A stretch of 6,959 nucleotides of DNA from contig JBCCFC010000728.1 of the NCBI GenBank assembly GCA_039029935.1, positions 1 through 6,959 on the forward strand, written 5' to 3'. Origin of the DNA: G039029935 sp039029935. Its GTDB lineage: Bacteria; Chloroflexota; Anaerolineae; Caldilineales; Caldilineaceae. This document shows, piece by piece, positions 1-5,684 of this stretch; position 1 is the first letter of the stretch; every line of letters begins with the position of its first letter. Under the pieces are notes generated by a model. That model saw nothing but the letters and a program-made list of their open reading frames with translations, had not been told where the DNA came from and did no database searches. The position numbers were made by a program, and so were the translations under genes.

Positions 1-924
1 CAAGGGCAGATCGCCTTTGCTGATGTGATCCTGCTCAACAAGTGTGATCTGGTTAGCACAGAAGAGTTGGCCGCGCTGGAAAGCCGCATTCGCACCATGA
101 ACGCTGCGGCGAAGGTCTATCGCACCGAGAACGCGCTGATCGATATGGACAGTGTACTCAACGTGGGTGGCTTTGATCTCGACCGCGCACTTGAAGTTGA
201 CGATAAATTTCTTGAACTGGAATACCCCTTTGAGTGGGCCGGGGTCTATGAGCTTGATGTCGGACGCTACGAATTGATCCTTCAGGAGGGACCGGATGAT
301 CCCAAGATGGATGTGGCCTTGGTTCCACTGGCTGCAGCAACATTGGATGATGACGAATCGTTACGGAATGCCGAAGCTGCCTTTGCCGCACGAGCCACCG
401 CCCGCTGGTACACGGGTACACCAATCCAGCCATCGCGAGAGCTACAACGCCTACCCTTGACCGAGGGGACTGGCAAAGAGATGAGCTTTACGGTTGAAAT
501 TTCTCAACCTGGCCTCTATGGTCTCTTTACCGAGCATCATCCCAGCGAATTCGACCTCGCACTCGATGGTCCTGAGCAAGCCTGCCAACCCAAAGTGGAG
601 CGAGAGTTCAAGCCACCCCATGAGCATGACGATGAAGTGACCTCAGTGGGCATCAATTTGGCTGGTGATTTGAATCAAAGCAGGCTCAACGGTTGGCTGG
701 GCATGTTGTTGCGTACACAGGGGCAGGATATCTTCCGCATGAAGGGCGTGTTGAGCATTGCCAATGATCCCAACCGCTTTGTCTTCCAAGGAGTGCATAT
801 GCTCTTTGACGGTCGGCCAGATCGACCGTGGGGCGATCAGCCACGCAAAAACGAGCTTGTCTTTATCGGGCGCAACCTAGACCGCGAGGCCCTGACAACA
901 GGATTTAGCGCATGCCTAAACTAA
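1..924 (+). CDS. CobW/COG0523-family metallochaperone GTPase, 5' partial, with a large domain insertion
   Basis: The frame is open from base 1, so the N-terminus (Walker A loop and the family CxCC metal motif) lies outside the window; 307 residues are visible. Near the start, ADVILLNKCDLV carries the NKxD guanine-recognition motif (visible residues 13-16), preceded by the QIAFAD context usual in CobW proteins. The C-terminal CobW_C domain runs from about residue 213 to the end (RLNGWLGMLLRTQGQDIFR, then GVHMLFDGRPDRPW). Between the two, residues about 76-205 form an extra block beginning YPFEWAGVYELDVGRYEL, where typical members have only a short His-rich linker; here that linker is reduced to HEHDDE. 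The family hydrolyses GTP to deliver metal ions, often zinc, to client enzymes; the client here is unknown. The stop overlaps the next gene, suggesting co-translation. Family call is firm; the metal is not. Confidence 0.9.
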   Translation, partial: QGQIAFADVILLNKCDLVSTEELAALESRIRTMNAAAKVYRTENALIDMDSVLNVGGFDLDRALEVDDKFLELEYPFEWAGVYELDVGRYELILQEGPDDPKMDVALVPLAAATLDDDESLRNAEAAFAARATARWYTGTPIQPSRELQRLPLTEGTGKEMSFTVEISQPGLYGLFTEHHPSEFDLALDGPEQACQPKVEREFKPPHEHDDEVTSVGINLAGDLNQSRLNGWLGMLLRTQGQDIFRMKGVLSIANDPNRFVFQGVHMLFDGRPDRPWGDQPRKNELVFIGRNLDREALTTGFSACLN

Positions 925-1982
925 AGCTGCGAAAGATAAAACGGTCGGCGAGGAAAGCCAAGCTTCGGTCCCAATGGCAATCCAACATCGAGGAGCATGT
1001 CATTGCGCTCGCCCCTGCACCGGGCAAGAGCCGTCGTTTGGCCGCAGCCTCAGCCAGCGGACCGATCTTTCTCTTTGACAACGAGAGCGGCCAAGTTGAC
1101 CATTCTTTACCCGGTCATGGGTTTGGCACGATGGCTTTGGCTTGGCATCCCAACGGTCTGACGCTCGCTAGTTGCGGACAAGACGGCAAGGCGCGCTTGT
1201 GGGATGCAGCCAGTGGGACGCAGATTGGCGAAGTCGATGGTGGAACATCGTGGGTGGAAAATGTGACTTGGTTGCCTGCAAAGGGCAACCGGCGTCCCCC
1301 CCTGCTGGCGACATCGGCTGGTCGTATCCTGCGCATTTGGAATGAGCAGGGTGAGCTGCTCCATGAGTTTACCGACCACAGCAGCACCATTACCGACATG
1401 CAGTGGCACACAGCGCGCAACGAGTTGGCACTGACGTCATATGGCGTACTCACCATACGCAACCCCGACCAACCGGACGCCGTGCGCAAACTAACGTGGC
1501 AGGGGTCGTCGCTCGTGGTCGATTGGAGTCCCGACGGCAAGCACGTTGCCACTGGTGATCAGGATGCCACCGTGCATTTCTGGATCATGAAGACGGGCAA
1601 CGATCTACAGATGAGTGGGTACGCAACCAAAGTACGCGAACTATCATGGGACCACACCAGCCGTTATCTGGCGACAGGCGGCAGCGACACCGTGATCGTC
1701 TGGGATTGTGGCGGCAAGGGACCGGAAGGATCAACACCAATCGTGTTGACCGGACACGAAGATTTGTTGAACGTGTTAGCCTATCAACACAAGGGACCGC
1801 TCCTTGCCTCCGCCGGCCACGATGGTTTGGTCATGCTCTGGGCACCCAAAGAACAGACAGAGGAACTGGCATATCTTGCCTGCCCCGCACCCATCAGCCA
1901 AATGGCGTGGTTGCCCAATGATCAGCGGATCGCTGTTGGTGCCGATGATGGGACTGTGGAGCTTATAACAGTTGTGATTTGA
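912..1982 (+). CDS. WD40 repeat beta-propeller protein
   Basis: A 356-residue protein of unknown specific role, predicted to be a cytoplasmic protein-binding scaffold since no signal peptide or membrane segment is seen. Eight WD40 strand ends recur every 40-46 residues: FLFD (53-56), RLWD (95-98), RIWN (141-144), TIRN (181-184), HFWI (222-225), IVWD (262-265), MLWA (308-311) and VELI (349-352). Typical GH...D partners are present, such as LTGHEDLLNV. This fits a seven- or eight-bladed propeller. The first 20 residues are strikingly basic (MPKLKLRKIKRSARKAKLRS) and precede the propeller. The start at 912 has an AGGA at 900-903 and overlaps the upstream CobW stop by 13 nt, a translational-coupling arrangement. 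The pairing suggests that the propeller works with the CobW GTPase, perhaps as a client-binding platform; that is inference. Confidence 0.9.
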   Translation: MPKLKLRKIKRSARKAKLRSQWQSNIEEHVIALAPAPGKSRRLAAASASGPIFLFDNESGQVDHSLPGHGFGTMALAWHPNGLTLASCGQDGKARLWDAASGTQIGEVDGGTSWVENVTWLPAKGNRRPPLLATSAGRILRIWNEQGELLHEFTDHSSTITDMQWHTARNELALTSYGVLTIRNPDQPDAVRKLTWQGSSLVVDWSPDGKHVATGDQDATVHFWIMKTGNDLQMSGYATKVRELSWDHTSRYLATGGSDTVIVWDCGGKGPEGSTPIVLTGHEDLLNVLAYQHKGPLLASAGHDGLVMLWAPKEQTEELAYLACPAPISQMAWLPNDQRIAVGADDGTVELITVVI

Positions 1983-2037
1983 CCGATACTGTTAAAGAGG
2001 TGTTTGCCCAGAATTAGGCGGTGAAGAGTTGAATATC

Positions 2038-2098
2038 CTGTTAACTAAGTTCTTGCGTGTTTTGCCAGTGTAAAAACCCTCAAGAACTTAGTTGACAG
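2038..2098. repeat. 18-bp inverted repeat after the WD40 gene
   Basis: Arms at 2038-2055 (CTGTTAACTAAGTTCTTG) and 2081-2098 are complementary at 17 of 18 positions, and the single exception can pair as G-U in RNA. A further short pairing, GTTTT (2059-2063) with AAAAC (2073-2077), lies inside the 25-nt loop. It begins 56 nt after the WD40 stop and has no T-run on either side, so it is not a typical intrinsic terminator. It could end or protect the cobW-WD40 transcript, or be a small mobile repeat. Confidence 0.7.
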
Positions 2099-2128
2099 CA
2101 ACCCCATCGCCTTCGGTGGTTCAATTGG

Positions 2129-2251
2129 TAAGTAACAAGTCAGTGATCGTGTCGTACTCGTAGAGGTTTGATATATCAAACCCGTACTGGCTCGAACCGT
2201 CAGTTTAATGCATATTAAGATTTTTATTTGGTATAACAATCTTGTTACTTA
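2129..2251. repeat. 123-bp segment bounded by an 11-bp perfect inverted repeat
   Basis: TAAGTAACAAG at 2129-2139 is exactly complementary to CTTGTTACTTA at 2241-2251. The interior is AT-rich and contains the 18-nt hairpin at 2165-2182 and a weaker hairpin TTAAT-GCAT-ATTAA at 2205-2218. There is no reading frame I would believe. It could be a degenerate miniature element beside the better-preserved one at 2293-2451, but no convincing target duplication is visible. Confidence 0.45.
2165..2182. repeat. 18-nt perfect palindrome, same format as the four hairpins downstream
   Basis: GGTTTGATATATCAAACC is perfectly self-complementary. Read as a hairpin it has 7-bp arms and a 4-nt TATA loop, the same 7-4-7 geometry as the four hairpins inside 2293-2451, although its sequence differs. 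It could alternatively be a dyad operator for a dimeric regulator; no promoter clearly faces it. Confidence 0.6.
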
Positions 2252-2314
2252 GGAGGGTCTTAAACAAGAGCCACCCCCATTTGGCACCATTAGAGCTGTT
2301 GAAAAATAAAGCAC

Positions 2315-2332
2315 CTCGGATTGAAATCCGAG
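2315..2332. repeat. Hairpin 1 of the mirrored element
   Basis: Arms CTCGGAT and ATCCGAG enclose the loop TGAA. Compared with the inverted copy of hairpin 4, six stem bases differ, forming three base pairs changed on both sides, so pairing is kept while sequence changes. Confidence 0.75.
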
Positions 2333-2344
2333 TCTGATAAGCAA

Positions 2345-2362
2345 AACCTGATAAATCAGGTT
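2345..2362. repeat. Hairpin 2 of the mirrored element
   Basis: Arms AACCTGA and TCAGGTT enclose the loop TAAA. Its mirror partner is hairpin 3. Four stem pairs differ between them and all four are changed on both sides; one loop base also differs. Confidence 0.75.
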
Positions 2363-2379
2363 GTTATTGATACCGATCT

Positions 2380-2397
2380 AGTATGCTTCAGCATACT
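2380..2397. repeat. Hairpin 3 of the mirrored element
   Basis: Arms AGTATGC and GCATACT enclose the loop TTCA, the complement of the TGAA loop seen in the left half, as the mirror arrangement predicts. Confidence 0.75.
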
Positions 2398-2409
2398 TTG
2401 CATAGCAGA

Positions 2410-2427
2410 CACCGAATTCATTCGGTG
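2410..2427. repeat. Hairpin 4 of the mirrored element
   Basis: Arms CACCGAA and TTCGGTG enclose the loop TTCA. It starts 30 nt after hairpin 3, the same step as between hairpins 1 and 2. Confidence 0.75.
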
Positions 2428-2452
2428 GTACTCGTTATTTTGCAACAACTCT

Positions 2453-2669
2453 ACTGGTCGTTTTGCGAAAACAATCCAAAATAGATTTGACAATTCTTAA
2501 AGATGCTGATATTATATTTTATACAATTAAATATTTTGGCTATTTGAATAATTATGGACTAAAAACTTTGAAATATATATTTTAAAGGGGTTTATATAGA
2601 CTTAAGCTTCTTTGGAAAGTCTTGCAAAAGTTGTATGTCATATCCAACTTAGTTTTGAATAGCCTTTTT
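2453..2669. other. AT-rich non-coding leader between hairpin element and riboswitch
   Basis: No gene is seen here. Besides the promoter it holds a 22-bp near-perfect palindrome at 2566-2587 (CTTTGAAATA, TA, TATTTTAAAG), which has 10 pairs of which one is a G-T mismatch. It also contains a small dyad GTTTT-GCG-AAAAC at 2460-2472. The composition is clearly more AT-rich than the flanking genes. The palindrome lies downstream of the predicted transcription start, so it could be a roadblock operator or an RNA hairpin; neither is proven. Confidence 0.5.
2487..2515 (+). promoter_or_regulatory. Probable sigma-70-type promoter of the B12-uptake operon
   Basis: TTGACA at 2487-2492 and TATTAT at 2510-2515 are separated by exactly 17 nt, in an AT-rich stretch. 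Transcription would start near 2522, giving an untranslated leader of roughly 480 nt that includes the riboswitch. A weaker alternative lies nearer the riboswitch (TTGTAT at 2631-2636 with TTGAAT at 2655-2660). Confidence 0.6.
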
Positions 2670-2804
<135 letters not shown>

Positions 2805-2873
2805 TGTTCGATTACCACCTTCGTGGAAAAAGGGGGCCGAGCTTGGAGCAGTCTGTGCGTTGCTTCACCGCTT

Positions 2874-2896
2874 CCTGCCAATTGGCGGGCTTTTTT
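2874..2896 (+). terminator. Intrinsic terminator T1 of the riboswitch expression platform
   Basis: CCTGCC (2874-2879) pairs with GGCGGG (2884-2889) around an AATT loop, followed by C and six T (2891-2896). The 3' arm GGCGGG is also perfectly complementary to CCCGCC at 2793-2798, inside the B12 box and P1 3' strand. The aptamer and this terminator therefore look mutually coupled: P1 formed frees the terminator, P1 open lets CCCGCC capture its 3' arm. The coupling is inferred from complementarity. Confidence 0.8.
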
Positions 2897-2900
2897 GTGG

Positions 2901-2934
2901 GCTATGTCTCTTTTTATGAGGTATAGCTTTTTTT
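2901..2934 (+). terminator. Intrinsic terminator T2, in tandem after T1
   Basis: A 10-pair stem (GCTATGTCTC at 2901-2910 with GAGGTATAGC at 2918-2927, two pairs being G-U in RNA) with a 7-nt loop is followed by seven T (2928-2934). It is a textbook intrinsic terminator placed 66 nt before the receptor start codon, so it must act as an attenuator of this operon rather than the end of an upstream gene. Confidence 0.8.
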
Positions 2935-2999
2935 ATTTCCCGCCATTGCTATTAGTTGCCAATATCAAAATTTATAGCATTATTTATAGGGAGATTTGT

Positions 3000-4079
3000 A
3001 TGCGAGACAAAACAATGTCTTTGTGGACCTTGCTCATTCCGCTGCTGATTCTATTGCTTGCTGCGTGTGGCCCAGCCACAACAAACGAGCCGGCTGAGTC
3101 AACCACATCCGCAGCGCAGGAAGAGGCGGTGGAGGAGACAGCAGAGACAACGGAGACAACGGCTGCAACTGAGGCCAACTTGGAAGGTTTTCCAGTTACC
3201 ATAGAAATCTGCGGTGAGCCAGTCACCTTTGATGCGCCGCCGGAGCGAGCTGTCACCAACGATGTCAACATTACCGAAATTTTTCTGGATGTTGGCTTGA
3301 AAGACAAACTGGTTGGCTACAGCGGTGTTAGCGATGTTCGCGATGTTGGGGAGGATTACCGCGGGCTGTTGGACGGTGTGCCACAGCTTTCGCCCAAGTA
3401 TATTGACTTGGAGATATTGGTGGGTGCCGAGCCGGACTTTTTCTTTGCCGGTTGGAACTACGGTTTTTCCGAAGAGAAAGGCATTACGCCGACTGAGTTG
3501 GAGCAGTACGGCATCAGTTCTTACGTGCTGACAGAATCGTGTATTCGCATCATGGAACGCGATCAGGTGAGCTTGGAAGACACCTTCACCGACTTGCTCA
3601 ACATTGGCCGTATTTTTGGTGTAGAAGCCGAGGCTCAAGCAAAAGTAGACCAATATCGGGCAGAATTGACGGAAATCGAGCAGACTATCGGTGCGGTTGA
3701 TGAGCCGTTGCGGGTATTTGTGTACGACAGTGGCGAAGAAAGTCCGTTCACGGCGGCGAAGTTTGCCATGCCCAACGCGATGATCGAAGCGGCGGGTGGC
3801 ACCAATATTTTTAACGATGTGGACAGCAGTTGGACGCGCGTGAATTGGGAAGATGTGGTTGACCGCAACCCTGAACACATCGTCATCATCGACTATGATG
3901 AACCAGACGCCCAAGGTAAAATTGACTTTTTGAAAAGCCAGCCTGAATTGGCAGATATTGATGCCATTAAAAACGATAAATTTGTGGTGCTAACCTACGC
4001 CGAAGCCACGCCGGGACCGCGCAACGTGGTTCGCACCCGCACACTGGCCGAAGCGTTTTACCCGGATAAGTTTGAGTAA
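3000..4079 (+). CDS. ABC importer substrate-binding lipoprotein, BtuF/FecB fold (probable cobalamin or corrinoid receptor)
   Basis: A 359-residue secreted receptor that would capture ligand outside the membrane and hand it to the permease encoded two genes downstream. The start at 3000 has an AGGGAG Shine-Dalgarno at 2988-2993. It gives a short charged N-terminus, a hydrophobic stretch and the lipobox LAAC with Cys23 as the lipidated residue. The frame stays open upstream to 2823, but that part spans the terminators and encodes nothing signal-like. Residues about 25-62 are a Thr/Glu/Ala-rich tether; the binding domain follows (FPVTIEICGEPVTFDAPPER, then the EIFLDVGLKDKLVGYSG and EPDFFFAGWNYGF segments), matching the Peripla_BP_2 (PF01497) family used for B12, siderophores and haem. 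The cobalamin riboswitch upstream favours B12 or a corrinoid. Substrate is not readable from the protein itself. Confidence 0.9.
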   Translation: MRDKTMSLWTLLIPLLILLLAACGPATTNEPAESTTSAAQEEAVEETAETTETTAATEANLEGFPVTIEICGEPVTFDAPPERAVTNDVNITEIFLDVGLKDKLVGYSGVSDVRDVGEDYRGLLDGVPQLSPKYIDLEILVGAEPDFFFAGWNYGFSEEKGITPTELEQYGISSYVLTESCIRIMERDQVSLEDTFTDLLNIGRIFGVEAEAQAKVDQYRAELTEIEQTIGAVDEPLRVFVYDSGEESPFTAAKFAMPNAMIEAAGGTNIFNDVDSSWTRVNWEDVVDRNPEHIVIIDYDEPDAQGKIDFLKSQPELADIDAIKNDKFVVLTYAEATPGPRNVVRTRTLAEAFYPDKFE

Positions 4080-4094
4080 AGGGCAAGGAAAAAC

Positions 4095-4460
4095 ATGATT
4101 GAGAACGAAATTACAGCACTCTTTGATGAGTGGAATCATGCCCTTCAGACAGGCGAACCGAAGAATGTGGTCGCACTTTATGAACGCAACGCTGTCTTGC
4201 TGCCAACTGTGTCTAATAAGGTTCGCCACAATCACGAAGAAATTGAGGACTATTTTGTCCACTTTATGGTGAATGATCCAGTGGGAAAAATTGATGAGGC
4301 AAATGTACGAACCTTTGCTCAAATTGCCATCAACTCTGGGGTCTATACGTTTACCTTCAAAGATGGCTCTGCCGTGCAAGCGAGGTTTACGTTTGTGTAT
4401 CGCTGGAATGGTGTGCGCTGGATGATTATCGAACATCATTCTTCACAAATGCCGGAATAA
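4095..4460 (+). CDS. Small NTF2-fold protein (SnoaL / CaMKII association-domain / SgcJ-EcaC-like)
   Basis: A 121-residue soluble protein with no signal peptide. It looks like the NTF2-like superfamily, close to the CaMKII association-domain/SgcJ-EcaC group: an N-terminal helix (EITALFDEWNHALQTGEPK), then VALYERNAVLLPTVSNKVR, the EEIEDYFVHFM helix, and the strands INSGVYTFTF, QARFTFVYRWNG and RWMIIEHHSSQMPE ending the barrel. Members usually form dimers or larger rings with a hydrophobic pocket; biochemical roles vary widely and none can be assigned here. AAGGA at 4085-4089 is the ribosome binding site, and only 15 nt separate it from the receptor gene, so it is in the riboswitch-controlled operon. 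The core ABC importer does not need such a protein, so its role could be corrinoid handling or unrelated to transport. Confidence 0.85.
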   Translation: MIENEITALFDEWNHALQTGEPKNVVALYERNAVLLPTVSNKVRHNHEEIEDYFVHFMVNDPVGKIDEANVRTFAQIAINSGVYTFTFKDGSAVQARFTFVYRWNGVRWMIIEHHSSQMPE

Positions 4461-4472
4461 AAAAGTTGGTCA

Positions 4473-4544
4473 GAACTTCAGCTAGTCAGCACTTCAGCAC
4501 TTCAGGCTGACAAGCTGACTGGCTGATAAGCTGACTAGCTGACT
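4473..4544. repeat. Nine tandem 8-bp units with a 13-bp inverted repeat, between NTF2-like and permease genes
   Basis: The spacer has a strict 8-bp period over 72 bp: GAACTTCA, GCTAGTCA, GCACTTCA, GCACTTCA, GGCTGACA, AGCTGACT, GGCTGATA, AGCTGACT, AGCTGACT. The left and right parts are complementary: TCAGCTAGTCAGC (4478-4490) pairs perfectly with 4530-4542, so the transcript can fold into a long stem. It ends directly at the Shine-Dalgarno of the permease gene. It resembles the short tandemly repeated sequences described in cyanobacterial spacers, but with an 8-bp period. Confidence 0.85.
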
Positions 4545-4556
4545 AAAGGAACTTGT

Positions 4557-5684
4557 ATGTCAACATTAGCAGCGATTCAAAGCAACACGGCCAACCAAAG
4601 CCGCACCACACAGCTTCGATTTTGGCTGCTGCTGGGCGGATTGACCGTGCTGCTGTTTGTCTCTATCACGCTGGGCATTACGCTGGGGCCAGTTGAAATT
4701 CCGGTCAGCGCGGTTTGGCGAATCGCAGCCTCACAAATGCTCAACGTTTTGTCAGACATCACATCGCTTGATCTGAACAATTGGGTCAGCATCGAGGAAA
4801 ATTGGACAAAAGCGCAGTTCAACATCATCTGGCTCATCCGCTTTCCGCGAGTGCTATTGGGTGTTTTTGTGGGCGCGGGGCTGGCTGTGGTGGGGGTAAC
4901 AATGCAGGCTCTGGTGCGCAATCCACTGGCTGACCCCTACATTTTGGGCATCTCATCCGGTGCATCAGTGGGGGCAGTCATGGTGCTGGCCTTTGGCGCA
5001 TTTGCATTTGCTGGCATTTACGCCATATCCGTTGGTGCGTTTCTCGGTGCCACCCTCACCTTTTTGATTGTCTTTCTACTGGCCCAAAGTAACGGTCGGC
5101 TGAATCCAGCCCGACTCATTTTGGCTGGCGTAGCGGTGGCCTACTTCTTTTCCGGCCTCACCAGTTTCATCACCCTCACCTCCGATAAACGGGAACTGGC
5201 GCGGGCGGTACTGGCTTGGATGTTGGGGAGCTTGGCGGGCACGGACTGGGCAGAACTGACCCTGCCAGCATTGGTGCTACTCTTTGGCAGCATCTATCTT
5301 GTGCTACAGGCGCGCGGTCTCAATGCGCTCATTGTCGGCGATGAAACTGCGGCCACACTGGGCGTTGACCTGCTCCAATTTCGCCGTATGCTGTTTTTGG
5401 TGGTGTCGCTGGTCACGGGCGTCATGGTTGCCGTCAGTGGGGCGATTGGCTTTATCGGCCTAATGATCCCCCACATTGTACGGCTGATGGTTGGCACTGA
5501 CCACCGCCGCGTACTGCCAGTCTCCATTTTTGTGGGCAGCATCTTCTTAATTTGGGTAGATGTCATCGCGCGCGCCGCCTTTGATCCGATTGAATTGCCA
5601 GTGGGTGTTATCACCTCGTTGCTGGGTGGTCCCTTCTTCCTGTGGCTACTACGCCGACAGATGAAAGAGCGGGGAGGCGTATAA
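4557..5684 (+). CDS. ABC importer permease, BtuC/FecCD family
   Basis: A 375-residue polytopic inner-membrane protein, predicted to form the homodimeric channel of the importer. The first membrane helix is at about residues 21-43, and most of the rest is hydrophobic, consistent with the roughly ten helices of BtuC. Family signatures are RNPLADPYILGISSGASVGA (121-140), GDETAATLGVDL (261-272, the region contacting the ATPase), GFIGLMIPHIVRLMVGTDHR (298-317) and the C-terminal ELPVGVITSLLGGPFFLWLL (346-365). The loop after the first helix (about residues 60-90) appears somewhat longer than usual and includes DLNNWVSIEENW. AAAGGA at 4545-4550 gives the start. Its stop overlaps the ATPase start by one base (TAATG), so the two are probably translationally coupled. 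Proteins of this family carry B12, siderophores or haem; the riboswitch points to B12 or a corrinoid. Confidence 0.95.
   Translation: MSTLAAIQSNTANQSRTTQLRFWLLLGGLTVLLFVSITLGITLGPVEIPVSAVWRIAASQMLNVLSDITSLDLNNWVSIEENWTKAQFNIIWLIRFPRVLLGVFVGAGLAVVGVTMQALVRNPLADPYILGISSGASVGAVMVLAFGAFAFAGIYAISVGAFLGATLTFLIVFLLAQSNGRLNPARLILAGVAVAYFFSGLTSFITLTSDKRELARAVLAWMLGSLAGTDWAELTLPALVLLFGSIYLVLQARGLNALIVGDETAATLGVDLLQFRRMLFLVVSLVTGVMVAVSGAIGFIGLMIPHIVRLMVGTDHRRVLPVSIFVGSIFLIWVDVIARAAFDPIELPVGVITSLLGGPFFLWLLRRQMKERGGV

Larger units (their letters stand above)
2293..2451. mobile_element. MITE-like element: terminal inverted repeats around four mirrored hairpins
   Basis: The ends match as inverted repeats at 16 of 19 positions (left GAGCTGTTGAAAAATAAAG at 2293-2311; right at 2433-2451) and are flanked by TA on both sides (2291-2292 and 2452-2453), as expected for a TA target duplication. 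Inside are four 18-nt hairpins, each with 7-bp perfect arms and a 4-nt loop, at 2315-2332, 2345-2362, 2380-2397 and 2410-2427. The spacers between them are 12, 17 and 12 nt. The two 12-nt spacers are inverted copies of each other (10 of 12), so the element is mirror-symmetric about its centre. There is no coding capacity. A non-autonomous element mobilised by a transposase elsewhere is the simplest reading. The IS family is not identified; TA targeting would suit the IS630/Tc1 group. Confidence 0.65.

Noticed and set aside
2118..2200. tRNA-like words: TTCAATTGGTA (2120-2130, D-arm-like) and GGCTCGAACC (2189-2198, T-arm-like)
   Set aside because: No acceptor stem, no 5-bp anticodon stem with a 7-nt loop in the right place, and the T-arm-like word lacks a proper 5-bp stem. 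I cannot build a cloverleaf.
2045..2239. Minus-strand open frame of 64 codons in the repeat-rich spacer
   Set aside because: It reads through the inverted repeats at 2038-2098 and 2165-2182, shows no domain-like pattern and has no convincing ribosome binding site.
2293..2451. CRISPR-like array suggested by regularly spaced palindromic units
   Set aside because: The units differ in sequence while their spacing and linkers are kept, the opposite of a CRISPR array. The whole block is mirror-symmetric rather than directly repeated.
2823..2999. Longer N-terminus for the receptor, starting at 2823
   Set aside because: It would run through both terminators of the riboswitch platform. The ATG at 3000 has a strong Shine-Dalgarno and gives a clean lipoprotein signal peptide.
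3099..3914. Long open frame on the minus strand, 271 codons
   Set aside because: It lies entirely opposite the receptor gene, has no recognisable domain, and is explained by the codon pattern of the real gene.
5642..5683. Longer N-terminus for the ATPase, starting at 5642
   Set aside because: The extra residues are inside the permease coding region. The start at 5684 has a GGGGAGG site and the standard one-base overlap, and begins the normal ABC fold.
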